Assembly: GCF_037963835.1 (NCBI RefSeq)
Contig: NZ_CP150145.1
Location: forward strand, 496,001 to 560,000
DNA length: 64,000 nucleotides
Reading direction: 5' to 3'
From: Paenibacillus sp. FSL H8-0332
GTDB lineage: Bacteria; Bacillota; Bacilli; Paenibacillales; Paenibacillaceae
The position numbers and the translations under genes are program-made. The notes under the pieces are model-generated. The model made no database searches. It saw nothing but the letters and a program-made list of their open reading frames with translations, and had not been told where the DNA came from. Of the stretch, positions 17,156 to 27,400 are shown piece after piece (position 1 is the stretch's first letter; each line of letters begins with the position of its first letter).

Positions 17156-18083
17156 GATTAGCGGGAGGATGGATTTAATTGAGGAGACTGTGCGGCAATT
17201 CCTGTCTGATAAGGCGAAGGTCCTTGATATAGAAAGCACCCCATTGCATTCGGGCTATCAGGCGGTGGACTTATTCCGGCACAGGATTCTCGTGGAGATT
17301 GAAGGCAGACAAGAGTACAGCTCTGTAATTACCAAAATGGCGAATGGAATTGAACGCCGGGTAATGAACCGGTTATTGGATCAGGGGGCTAACGTTCCTT
17401 TTAACAGAGCGGGTAATCTGGATTTGGGCCATAGGGCGCTCCTGTGTATTCAGGACGTAGATTATAAGACGAATTATCAGAATCTGGATATCGGGAGGCT
17501 TCAGCACAAGGAAATGCAGGCGTTGGCTTATATTCATAACCGTAATCGGGGATTGCAGGAGGAGTTATCCTGGCTCCCCCGGATTAGCCGTGCATACATA
17601 GAGACTATAATTGATGGACTTTGGAGACCCGCATGGGAAGAGGCCAAGCACAATGAACGGTTTGTGGAGACCTTCGGGACGTATTTTTCTGAGATCGATG
17701 CTGTATCGGGGAAAATAGTGGACGAGCTTGAAGCCGTCTGGAAGGATGAGACCACACACACGCTTATACATAATGACCTGAATCCCGGAAATGTATTGGT
17801 ACACAATAATGACGACGTTATGTTCATTGACTGGGAAGAAGCGCGGTTCGGCTCCCTGTTTCTGGATATCCCGATGCGGGTTGACCGGTCTCAAGCTGGA
17901 GAATACCGTGAAGTGCTGGCTTCGCTTGGATGGGAGCTTCCTGCGGATACGTTCGAGCAGAGGTATAGAGCTGCTTCGCGGTATCTCGGCCTGCGTTATA
18001 TGACTTGGAGCTTGGGGGCCTGGCTTAAGGACCCTGGTAATGAGGCGGGGCTGCGGCGGTATTTGGATATGGTTGTTGTGTAA
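17145..18083 (+). CDS. APH/choline kinase-family phosphotransferase
   Basis: A 312-residue protein with the kinase-fold signatures HNDLNPGNVL (Brenner-type catalytic loop, Asp and Asn present) and MFIDWEEA (metal-binding DFG equivalent). The N-terminal lobe is divergent. It probably phosphorylates a small hydroxyl or amino compound; there is no specific sign that it is an antibiotic resistance enzyme. ATG 17145 follows GGCGGAGGGA and overlaps the end of the diguanylate cyclase by 11 bases in another frame, so the two are translationally linked. Confidence 0.75.
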   Translation: MRFEISGRMDLIEETVRQFLSDKAKVLDIESTPLHSGYQAVDLFRHRILVEIEGRQEYSSVITKMANGIERRVMNRLLDQGANVPFNRAGNLDLGHRALLCIQDVDYKTNYQNLDIGRLQHKEMQALAYIHNRNRGLQEELSWLPRISRAYIETIIDGLWRPAWEEAKHNERFVETFGTYFSEIDAVSGKIVDELEAVWKDETTHTLIHNDLNPGNVLVHNNDDVMFIDWEEARFGSLFLDIPMRVDRSQAGEYREVLASLGWELPADTFEQRYRAASRYLGLRYMTWSLGAWLKDPGNEAGLRRYLDMVVV

Positions 18084-18167
18084 CCATATGATTTCTCCAA
18101 ATTAAGAAGTCGATTAAGTGAATACCTGGGCTATACTTAGTGATAGGTAAAGAAAGGAGTGAGCCGC

Positions 18168-18905
18168 ATGGGCTACCCTGAAATTCTGCGCAAAAAGGCC
18201 TTATATGATCAGGCTAAAGATCAAATCCCGGACCTTACTGTCCAAAGCTATGTGAAGGCTTTTGAACTTGAGTATACGCATAACTCAACGGCTATAGAGG
18301 GCAATACATTAACCCTTCTGGAAACCAAAGTGGTACTGGAGGACGGGATATCCGTAGGCGGGAAAATGCTTCGGGAAATATATGAGGTTATTAATCATAA
18401 TAAAGCATACCAGTATATTAAGTCCTGCATTAATGATGAAAAACCATTGAATGAAGGGATCATTAAGGATATTCATGCTCTGTTAACTGAGAATATTATG
18501 GTAGGTGGCGTATACCGGAATGTAGAGGTTTATATATCCGGAGCAGCGCATACACCTCCAGTACCCAATGAAATGTACCAGCAAGTGAAAAACTTTTATG
18601 CCGATTTGGCTGAAAAGAATAACATAGATATTATAGAGCTTGCAGCCTGGACTCATGCTGAATTCGTCCGTATCCATCCATTCGCCGATGGAAATGGCAG
18701 AACCTCGCGTCTGATTATGAATTATCAGTTGCTGGCAAATGGCTATCTTCCTATCTCTATTGCCAAAGAAACGCGGCTGGAATATTTCAATGCCCTCGAG
18801 GCCTACGCTGTACGCCGGGATTTGAAGCCCTTTGCGGATATGATAGCCTTACTGGAGGAGCAGCAGTTGGACCGCTATCTTGGGATGATCGAGCGGCGGG
18901 GATAG
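18168..18905 (+). CDS. Fic-domain protein, class II (N-terminal inhibitory helix)
   Basis: A 245-residue Fic protein, probably an AMP-transferase that modifies target proteins. The complete active-site motif HPFADGNGRTSR is present. An N-terminal STAIEGN matches the inhibitory (S/T)xxxE(G/N) motif, whose Glu blocks productive ATP binding in class II Fic proteins. ATG 18168 has AAAGGAG eight bases upstream. No small antitoxin gene is adjacent, consistent with self-inhibition. The target is unknown. Confidence 0.9.
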   Translation: MGYPEILRKKALYDQAKDQIPDLTVQSYVKAFELEYTHNSTAIEGNTLTLLETKVVLEDGISVGGKMLREIYEVINHNKAYQYIKSCINDEKPLNEGIIKDIHALLTENIMVGGVYRNVEVYISGAAHTPPVPNEMYQQVKNFYADLAEKNNIDIIELAAWTHAEFVRIHPFADGNGRTSRLIMNYQLLANGYLPISIAKETRLEYFNALEAYAVRRDLKPFADMIALLEEQQLDRYLGMIERRG

Positions 18906-19001
18906 ATGAATCATTGGATAGTCCAACCCTTCTAGCGAAGGCTTATGCTATCGTTTATACTGATACAACCAATTCATTTCATAGGAGCTGTGTTCCAAGC
19001 C

Positions 19002-20171
19002 ATGATTAAGAAAGAAGCCGCACATATACGCAAGCAGTTCAAGATGGACCATGATCAGCTGAATCTGTACGATATTCTGAATGTCTATATTATGAAAGAA
19101 ACGAATGAAATCTACCACTTCGAACGCCAGCCGTTCGCCATGCTGGAACGCGAGAAGCAGGAGCTGTATATGAGCAACTTCCGGAAGCTGCTGACGGGCG
19201 AGCTGGATCAAAAGCTGTTCGAGCTGAAGTTCCTGGAGGAGGCGGAGGAGCCGTCCCAAGTGATGCTGCACCAGGGGCTGATAACCGGTGACCCGGAGGA
19301 GTGGCAGGACCTGATGCTCATGCTGGTGGACAAAATGCTGGTGGATGCCAAGTATGAGAAGGATGCGGTCATCACCTTCGTGCGGGGGCAATACTTCCGG
19401 CCGACTAAGGCGCGTAATGACGAAGCAGAGCAGACCGGGAAGGACGAGGTATTCGCGCATCCGTTCATTTTGTGCAGCGTGAATTCGACGGAACAGCAGC
19501 GTAAGACGCTCTTGTTCGATTATGTGGAGCGGGAGTTCAAATATAATATCATGGTTGATCCGATCATCAAGCTCAGCACGCCAGAGCAAGGTTTTTTCTA
19601 CCCGAGTGTGACCGACAACTATTCGGATATCAACCGTGTGCTGTACTGCACGGGAAGCGCGAATAATCCGAACCCGCAGTTTATCGAGCAGGTGCTGAAT
19701 GCGGAGCGGTCGGTGACGGCGCTGGAGGAACGGTCTATTTTTGAAGATATTGTGAAGGAAGTGGCGGGCGAACAGATCGATGTGGCGACGATTGCCCAGG
19801 TGTACGAGGAGATTCATCAGGTGATTGAAGACAACGCGGAAGAGGAAGAACCGCCGAGACTCGATTACCGTGATGTGGAGCGTGTGCTGAAGGCCAGCGG
19901 CGTGGAGGATGTGACGGCGGAGAAGGTAGAGCGCGCGTTCGAGACCATCGTGGACAATAAGCACTATGAGCTGAAGGCCAGCAGCGTCATCCCGAAGTTC
20001 ACCTCCAAGTCGATCAAGATCGACACGAAGGTTGCATCCATCACGATCAGCCCGCAGGACCTGAGATATGTGCGGCAGGTGAATTACCAGGGCAAGCGCT
20101 GCATCATGATTGAGATTGATGAAGATGCGGTGATTGAAGGATTTACGCTGCTGACAGAGAACTTATCCTAA
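19002..20171 (+). CDS. DUF4317-family protein
   Basis: A 389-residue, soluble, acidic protein. The N-terminus MIKKEAAHIRKQFKMD and the motif LLEREKQELYMSNFRKLL-like segment resemble the DUF4317 family of Firmicutes, which has no established function. I chose ATG 19002 by that similarity; the AGGAG site is about 14 bases away, so the start is less certain. The region 18906-18980 upstream is not convincingly coding. No catalytic motif or membrane segment is visible. Confidence 0.7.
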   Translation: MIKKEAAHIRKQFKMDHDQLNLYDILNVYIMKETNEIYHFERQPFAMLEREKQELYMSNFRKLLTGELDQKLFELKFLEEAEEPSQVMLHQGLITGDPEEWQDLMLMLVDKMLVDAKYEKDAVITFVRGQYFRPTKARNDEAEQTGKDEVFAHPFILCSVNSTEQQRKTLLFDYVEREFKYNIMVDPIIKLSTPEQGFFYPSVTDNYSDINRVLYCTGSANNPNPQFIEQVLNAERSVTALEERSIFEDIVKEVAGEQIDVATIAQVYEEIHQVIEDNAEEEEPPRLDYRDVERVLKASGVEDVTAEKVERAFETIVDNKHYELKASSVIPKFTSKSIKIDTKVASITISPQDLRYVRQVNYQGKRCIMIEIDEDAVIEGFTLLTENLS

Positions 20172-20256
20172 CCTGTACACATGTATATTGAAAAGGGCTA
20201 TCCCGATGTCTCCTTACGAGAGCGGGAAGCCCTTTTATTTGTGGAGGGTGGGTGCG

Positions 20257-20859
20257 CTAGGAAGAGCTTCCGTATTTCTCCCAGACCGCTGCATACTTCT
20301 TCTCCAAGATCGCCCAGCGCTTCTCGGCGCCGTATTTCGCTTGGAGCTGCTTCAGGTATTGCTCCGCAGTCTCTGTATCCCCTGTATCCAGCAGGAACCC
20401 GAAGGTCTCCTCACTTAAATGCAGTGCTATCTTCGGCATATAGTATTCAATAATGGCCCTGGCATCGGTTAGGGTATACATGAATTGGAGCCCCTGATCC
20501 AAGTGGAGCAGCAGGTCTGCCGTGAACTTGTCCACATCTACCTCCGGAGTCAGGAAGTAGCGTTCAGGGGCGGCGGGGACGATGTTCCTGATCCGGACAT
20601 AGAAGTGAGGCAAGCCCAGAGACGAAGCAGGCCTATATTGCGCAAGCTCTTCGGAATTAAGGCTGTAATTCACATAGAAGCTGAGTTCCTTGTGTGTATT
20701 GTACTTGAATTTCTGGATATTGATTTTATAGCTGAGTTGGCCTTCTGTTTTGTAGAAATTCAGATCCTTTGTGCGATAACCCCGTTCGGAGAAAAAAGGT
20801 TTGACGTCCTGCTTGATGATCTGCGTGAACAATTCCTTCATATTTAATAATTCATTCAT
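20257..20859 (-). CDS. DUF4304-like protein
   Basis: A 200-residue protein whose first half resembles DUF4304 (KPFFSERGYRTKDLNFYK, then LSYKINIQKF and ELSFYVNY). This family of unknown role is common near polymorphic-toxin and housekeeping loci. ATG 20859 has AAGGAGG about eleven bases upstream; an in-frame GTG at 20880 is less likely. It is convergent with the DUF4317 gene. No signal peptide or membrane helix. Confidence 0.65.
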   Translation of the reverse strand: MNELLNMKELFTQIIKQDVKPFFSERGYRTKDLNFYKTEGQLSYKINIQKFKYNTHKELSFYVNYSLNSEELAQYRPASSLGLPHFYVRIRNIVPAAPERYFLTPEVDVDKFTADLLLHLDQGLQFMYTLTDARAIIEYYMPKIALHLSEETFGFLLDTGDTETAEQYLKQLQAKYGAEKRWAILEKKYAAVWEKYGSSS

Positions 20860-21001
20860 AGTAAGTAAATCCTCCTTCACCTGGGTTGATAATAGGCTGC
20901 ATATTATAACGTGTTGGCTGACAGCTATAATTGTACTATAAACAGAATAACCTCAAATGACTTCATTCTGGGTAAATATAGGATAGGAGGCAGGAAAGGA
21001 G

Positions 21002-21135
21002 AATGAAGGTGAGGTCCAGGAGTATGTCCGTCAGCTAAAAAAGGATGGACAGCTCATTTCCTCCATCAAGCGGGTAGACGTCGGCATACGGATATATCCG
21101 TGAAGGAAGCCAAACGGTATGTGGAAGAAATGTAG
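21002..21135 (+). pseudogene. Remnant of an L7/L12 C-terminal-like small protein
   Basis: One frame reads EYVRQLKKDGQLISSIKRV. After a one-base shift near 21075-21082 the next frame reads RRHTDISVKEAKRYVEEM and stops at 21135. Together they resemble the ClpS/L7-L12-type segment found in short Bacillales proteins (IKxVRExTGxxLKEAKxYV). No start codon lies in frame upstream, so it looks decayed. Confidence 0.5.
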
Positions 21136-21147
21136 AGGATATTTATC

Positions 21148-21183
21148 AGCCCGTTCTGTTCAATCGACAGAGCGGGCTTTTTT
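21148..21183 (+). terminator. Intrinsic terminator
   Basis: A 12-bp stem (AGCCCGTTCTGT with ACAGAGCGGGCT, one G-T pair), a seven-base loop and a run of six T. It follows the L7/L12-like remnant. Confidence 0.85.
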
Positions 21184-21416
21184 GCGCGCATTTTCGTCTT
21201 TTCACATCCCGCAAGGGCCTAAAGCATACTTATTAACGAAATGCCTAAATTTATTTGTCGAATTAGTTAACTTTAACGCGAAAAATGTCGATAAACCAGT
21301 ATGGAAAACTAATGCTTGCTAATGCCGGGCATGTGCAGAGTGTGTGCAGCATGTTCAGAGTTTTACGGAAGCGTTATCAATATTATGGAAATGGTCATTC
21401 GACAAGGAGGAAAGCG

Positions 21417-24400
21417 ATGTTTAAGAAATTGGGGAAGATCGGGCTGGCTGTGGTATTGGTGATCGGGCTGCTGCCCATGATGTCACTCCGTGCCTATGCG
21501 GCGGTGCCGTCGTTCAATGAAGCGGCTGATTTTGTCATTGAGCCTCCGGTTACGTATTCGGCAGGCAAGAATCTGGCGGATGCGCAGGGCCTGCAGGATG
21601 GAAGTACGGCGGTTCTGCTGAATTCATTCGTTTATCAGGGGAATTCTTACACGGCCTCTAATTTCTTAAGGGTTTTTAACAGCGCAGGAACGCTTATAAC
21701 GGACGTTAACCTGGGCAACCTGATGGACACCTATTACAAAATGACGTATGTGAGTATGCTTGCTCTCAATAACGGCAATCTGCTGATTATGTACAGTAAA
21801 AGCGACTCTGGCCAGAACAACCTGCAGCTAGGCACAGTTACTGAGAGTACGCCAAATGCCTATTTCATGGTGCTGGATAAGAACGGCCAGAAGGTGACCG
21901 GCCAGACCCGGCTGAATACCTTCAGTGCGGCCAGTCTGCCGCAGCTAACGCGCTTTGTATCTGCGGCGGAGTTATCTAACGGCGATATCGCTTTTTCCTG
22001 GCAACGAAATGACAATAAAAGCACGGTTACCCGTGTGTTCACTGCTGCGGGCGTACCGGTGTCAAGCGAAACCCTGCTGGTAGATGCTAATGCGAGCATG
22101 TCCTACGTAGCTGCTGGTGACGGCGTGTATATGGCGGCTTACAATTCAGGACCCTCGAACGATAATATCTTTCTCCAGTTATTTAATAACAGCGGAACCT
22201 CCATAACCACTATTAATATTGGAGCGAGAACGAATGAGAAGCAGTTGTATCTGTCAACGCTGAGCAACGGGAATTTCATGTTCAGTCAATACAGCTGGCA
22301 AACCGGAATCACCAGTGTCTCCCTATATGACAACGCGGGTGTAAGCCAAGGCGGATTTACCGTAAATGGTTCTCTGGGCGTAGCATCTGCCGCTGTCTAT
22401 AAGAAAGGCGCACTGCCGGGATTCGTTACAGTAAGCACCGACGCTGCATCGAATCAGGCTATTAATGATGCCTATAACTACGGTACAGAGTGGGCGGGAA
22501 CCCAGTACGCTTACCTGAATTACTATGACAATGACGGGACCCTGCTGTATACAACCGACCAGCCTGTGGATTCCGCTCCGGCCGTATTTCAGGGATACAA
22601 TGAAGACAGCTGGATGTTCGATGTGGAATATTCTCCGAAGTTCGCTGTATATCCGGCCTTCGGCGACAAGATTGTTTTCATCACAACGGATAATACAGAT
22701 GCCACTCATTTCAGAATCACCGGCAAGCTGTTCAACAGAGAGGTCTTAACTCCGGTCGTGCTGCAATCGGCTGTAGCGGACGGTGTGCCGGGAACAACCA
22801 CTTCAACGAAGATTGACCTGACCTTCGATGCTGCGCTTACCGGACTGACGGCAGACGATATCACCATTACAGCTGGTACAGGCTCTGCGGTAAAAGGTTC
22901 CTTGAGCGGGTCAGGAACCGCCTGGAGCCTTGCGCTTACTTCAGTGACCGGCGAGGGCGATGTATCCGTGGCTGTGAATTCGCCAAGCGGATACACAGTC
23001 AGCGGTTCGCCGCTGACGGCAACCGTATCGCTGTTCAAGCCAGCGCCGGAGCCGACTCCGGCAGCGGTGATCGACTACACAGCCGAGCAACTAAGCGGTC
23101 TGACGGCGAATGGCAAGTATACCGTGAACGGTACAGCGGTAACGGCGACTGCGGCTGGCACACTGGTGCTGGAGCAGAGCTGGCTGGGAGAGTCCCTGAG
23201 TATTGTGAAGCAGGGGAATGCTTCGACAACCGTAGACAGTGCGGCGCAGGTGCTGAGCATTCCATCCCGTCCGGCGACACCAACAGGTGTGACGGCAACG
23301 GATGAAATGGGAATAGAGGCGAACAACGGTACACTTACGAATGTGACTGCTGCGATGGAGTATAAGCAAGGCGCATTGGGAACATGGACGGATGTGACCG
23401 GTACAACGGTGACGGGGCTTGCTCCGGGTACGTACGAGGTCCGTGTGAAACGGACGGCGTCGTCTTTTGCCTCGGAAGCACATAGCGTAACGGTGAATGC
23501 ATATGTGCCAACGGCAGAGACAACCCCGGCAGCGGTGATTGACTATGGGGCCGAGCAACTGGGCGGCCTGACGGCGAATGGCAAGTATACCGTGAACGGT
23601 ACAGCGGTAACGGCGACTGCGGCTGGCACGCTGGCGCTGGAGCAGAGCTGGCTGGGAGAGTCCCTGAGTATTGTGAAGCAGGGGAATGCTACGACAACCG
23701 TAGACAGTGCGGCGCAGATGCTGAGCATTCCATCCCGTCCGGCGACACCAACAGGTGTGACGGCAACGGATGAAATGGGAATAGAGGCGAACAACGGTAC
23801 ACTTACGAATGTGACTGCTGCGATGGAGTATAAGCAAGGCGCATTGGGAACATGGACGGATGTGACGGATACAACGGTGACGGGGCTTGCTCCGGGTACG
23901 TACGAGGTCCGTGTGAAACGGACGGCGTCGTCTTTTGCCTCGGAAGCACATAGTGTAACGGTAAATGCCTACGTGCCAATGGTAGAGACGATCCCAGCAG
24001 CGGTGATTGACTATGGGGCCGAGCAACTGAGCGGTCTGATGGCGAATGGTCTCTATACGGTGAATGGCACGTTATCGATATACGCGGATGCGGCGGGCAA
24101 GCTGGCACTGGATAGCTCTTGGCTCGGAACTTCTCTGAGCCTTGTGAAGCAGGGAAATGCGTCCACGACCATTGATAGTGCAGCGCAAACCGTGAGCATT
24201 CCTGTTCGTCCGGCAGCACCTGCCGGAGTTGCAGCAACGGATGAGACGGCGATTAATGCGAAGAACGGTACGCTTACGAATGTGACTGCGGCCATGGAGT
24301 ACAAGCAAGGTGCCGCAGGCGTATGGATGGATGTGACGGGTACAACGGTGACGGGGCTTGCTCCGGGTACGTACTACGTCCAGACCAAGGCGACTTTGAC

Positions 24401-27400
24401 GGCTTTTGCTTCGGAAGCACAAAGCGTGAATGTGGTAGCATATGTAGCGATACCGGAAGCCATTCCGGCAGCGGTCATTGACTACGAAGCTGAACAGCTG
24501 AGCGGTCTGACGGCGAACGGTATGTATACACTGAATGGTACGTTGACAGTAACAGTGGATGCAGACGGTAAGCTGGCACTGGATAACGGCTGGCTGGGCA
24601 GTTCCCTTAGTCTTGTGAAGCAGGGGAATGCGTCAACGACCATCGACAGTGCGGCGCAGACCCTGACCATTCCTGCCCGCCCGGCAGCACCTGCCGGAAT
24701 GGCGGCAACGGATGAGACGGCGATTAACGCGAAGAACGGTACGATCACGAATGTGACAACAGCCATGGAGTATAAAAAAGGTTCAGCAGGCGCTTGGACA
24801 GATGTCACAGGCACTAGCGTAAGCGGGTTAGTCCCGGATACGTACTATGTCCGTACGAAGGGTACGGTGACTGCTTTTGCCTCGGAAGCACAAGCTGTAA
24901 CAGTGAATGCCTACGTGCCCATTCTGGAAGCCACGCCAACAGCGGTCATTGACTACGAAGCTGAACAGCTGAGCGGTCTGACGGCGAACGGTACGTATAC
25001 AGTGAATGGTTCGTTGACAGTAACAGCGGATGTTGACGGTAAGCTGGCACTGGATAACTCTTGGCTGGGCAGCTCTCTGAGCCTAGTGAAGCAGGGGAAT
25101 GCGTCAACGACCATAGATAGTGCGGCGCAGACCGTGACTATTCCTGCCCGTCCGGCAGCACCTGCGGGTGTAGCTTCAACGGACGAAACGGCGATTCATG
25201 CGAAGGATGGCACGCTCACGAATGTGACTACAGCCATGGAATATAAAAAAGGTACAGCAAGCGCATGGACAGATGTTCCAGGCACCACCGTTACAGGCCT
25301 TGCACCAGGCATTTATGATGTCCGCACGAAGGCGACAGCAACGGCGTTCAGCTCAGCTGCGGTGGAAGTGACAGTGACCTCCTTTGCATCTGAGGCGGAA
25401 GTGACGCCTGCGGCGGTGATTGATTACGCCGCTGAGCGATTGACAGGTCTGATTCCAGAAGGGGTATACACCGTAAATGGTATGGCTGTAACGGCCGCCA
25501 CAGATGGAACGTTGCTGCTAGACAGCAGCTGGCTGGGTACCACCCTAATTATCGTGAAGACGGGCGACGGGGTGACCACCACCGATAGTGAAACGCAAGT
25601 GTTGAGTATTCCCGCGCGTCAGGCCGCTCCAGTCGGAGTGAGTGTAACGGATGTCACCTATAACGGAGCCAATGACGGAACACTGCAGAATCTGACCGTC
25701 CAGATGGAATACCAGATTGGGGACACAGAGGCTTGGACAGAAGTTACAGACACTTCGATTACCGGCCTTGCACCGGGCACGTATTATGTGCGGGTGAAGG
25801 CTACGTCAACGGACTTTGCTTCTGCTATTGCTCAGGTGACTGTGCATGACTCGGATGCCGTGATCCCGGCGGCTCCAGAAGTGGTGGCGGATGATCTGAA
25901 CAATACGATTATAGGTCTGAACACCAGCATGGAATTCTCCGTGGATGACGGACCTTTCGTACGTTATGACGGAACGAACCTGCCGGATCTTAGCGGTGAG
26001 CATACCGTGAAGGTACGGGTGGCGGCCAGCGGATCGCTTCCGGCGGGACCGGCAACTACGCTGACTTTTACAACGAATGTCTTGGTCCCTGCCGGGGACT
26101 TGGCTGTGAGTGCCAGTGATCCGAGTGGTGCAGAGAGTAACGGCTATACACAAATCAAGGTTACGCCTGCACCGGCTGATGGACATAAGCTGCTGTATAA
26201 GAATTTTGGTGCTGGCAGCATCATCGTGCCGAATGTGGGAGATCTCCTGAGCGGATACACGCTTGTAGGCAGTGAAGGGCTGATTCCGGCAGCCGATGGA
26301 GATACGCTTGGCATTGCTGAGGTAGATGCAGAAGGTAGGGTGGTAAAATACGGCAGCGTAATTGCAGTAGTTACGATGACTACTCCGGTAACGCCAACTC
26401 CCGAGCCAGTCAGCCCGGGAAGCGGAAATAACCCAAGTCCCGGGACCCCTTCCGGGAATCCGTCCAGTACGGTCACCGATGTGATTGTCCTGGTGAACGG
26501 CAAAGAGGAGAACGCGGGCAAAGCAACGACCACGACCTCCGGTAACCTTAGAACAACGACCATCGCCGTAGATCCGGTCAGATTGCAGGCGAAGCTGGAT
26601 GCGGAAGGGAATGGGGCTGTAGTAACTATTCCGATGATGCTGGATTCGAATGTGATTGTCGGCGAATTGAGCGGCCAGATGATCAAGAATATGGAGAATG
26701 TGGCGGCAACCCTGGTGCTTCAGACCAGCAAGGGAAGCTATACGTTACCTGCATCCGAGATTAACATCGGCGCATTGGCCGCAAGATTAGGTAACGGGAC
26801 TAAGCTGGAGGATATTACGCTGAGAATTACCATTGGTGATGCTTCGGCTGCCATGAATCAGTTGGTCACCGCTGCGGCAAGCAGGGGCGGCCTCACCCTT
26901 GCAGCGCCAGCCCTGGATTTCATAGTTACCGCTTCTTCCGGGACCTCGACAGTAGAGTTGAACCGGTTCAATGCTTATGTATCGCGGACAGTGGCGCTTC
27001 CGCAGGGGATTAACCCGAACCGGCTTACAACAGGTATCGTTGTCGATCCGGATGGAACGGTTCGTCATGTACCCACCAGAATCATCCTGAAGGATGGTAA
27101 TTATTACGCAGAGATCAACAGTCTGACCAACAGCACCTATTCGGTGGTCTGGCATCCGCTGACGTTCGCGGATGTGGAGAAGCATTGGGCGAAGAATGCT
27201 GTGAATGACATGGGCTCCCGTCTGGTCATTAACGGGGTGAACGAATCCGCGTTCAACCCGAACGCCGACATCACCCGGGCAGAGTTCGCAGCGATTATCG
27301 TACGCGGTCTGGGCCTGAAGCTGGGCGAAGAGACCGCGAAGTTTGCAGATGTTCCGGCGGATAGCTGGTATGCAGCAGCAGTCGGGACAGCCTCCGAAGC

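Noticed and set aside
18948..19964. 338-codon minus-strand frame opposite the DUF4317 gene
   Set aside because: Its His/Arg/Leu-rich composition is a codon shadow of the plus-strand gene; no ribosome binding site or recognisable domain.
23035..24814. Large antisense open frames opposite the surface-protein repeats
   Set aside because: They recur with the repeat period and are shadows of the Ala/Thr/Gly-rich coding strand; no ribosome binding sites.
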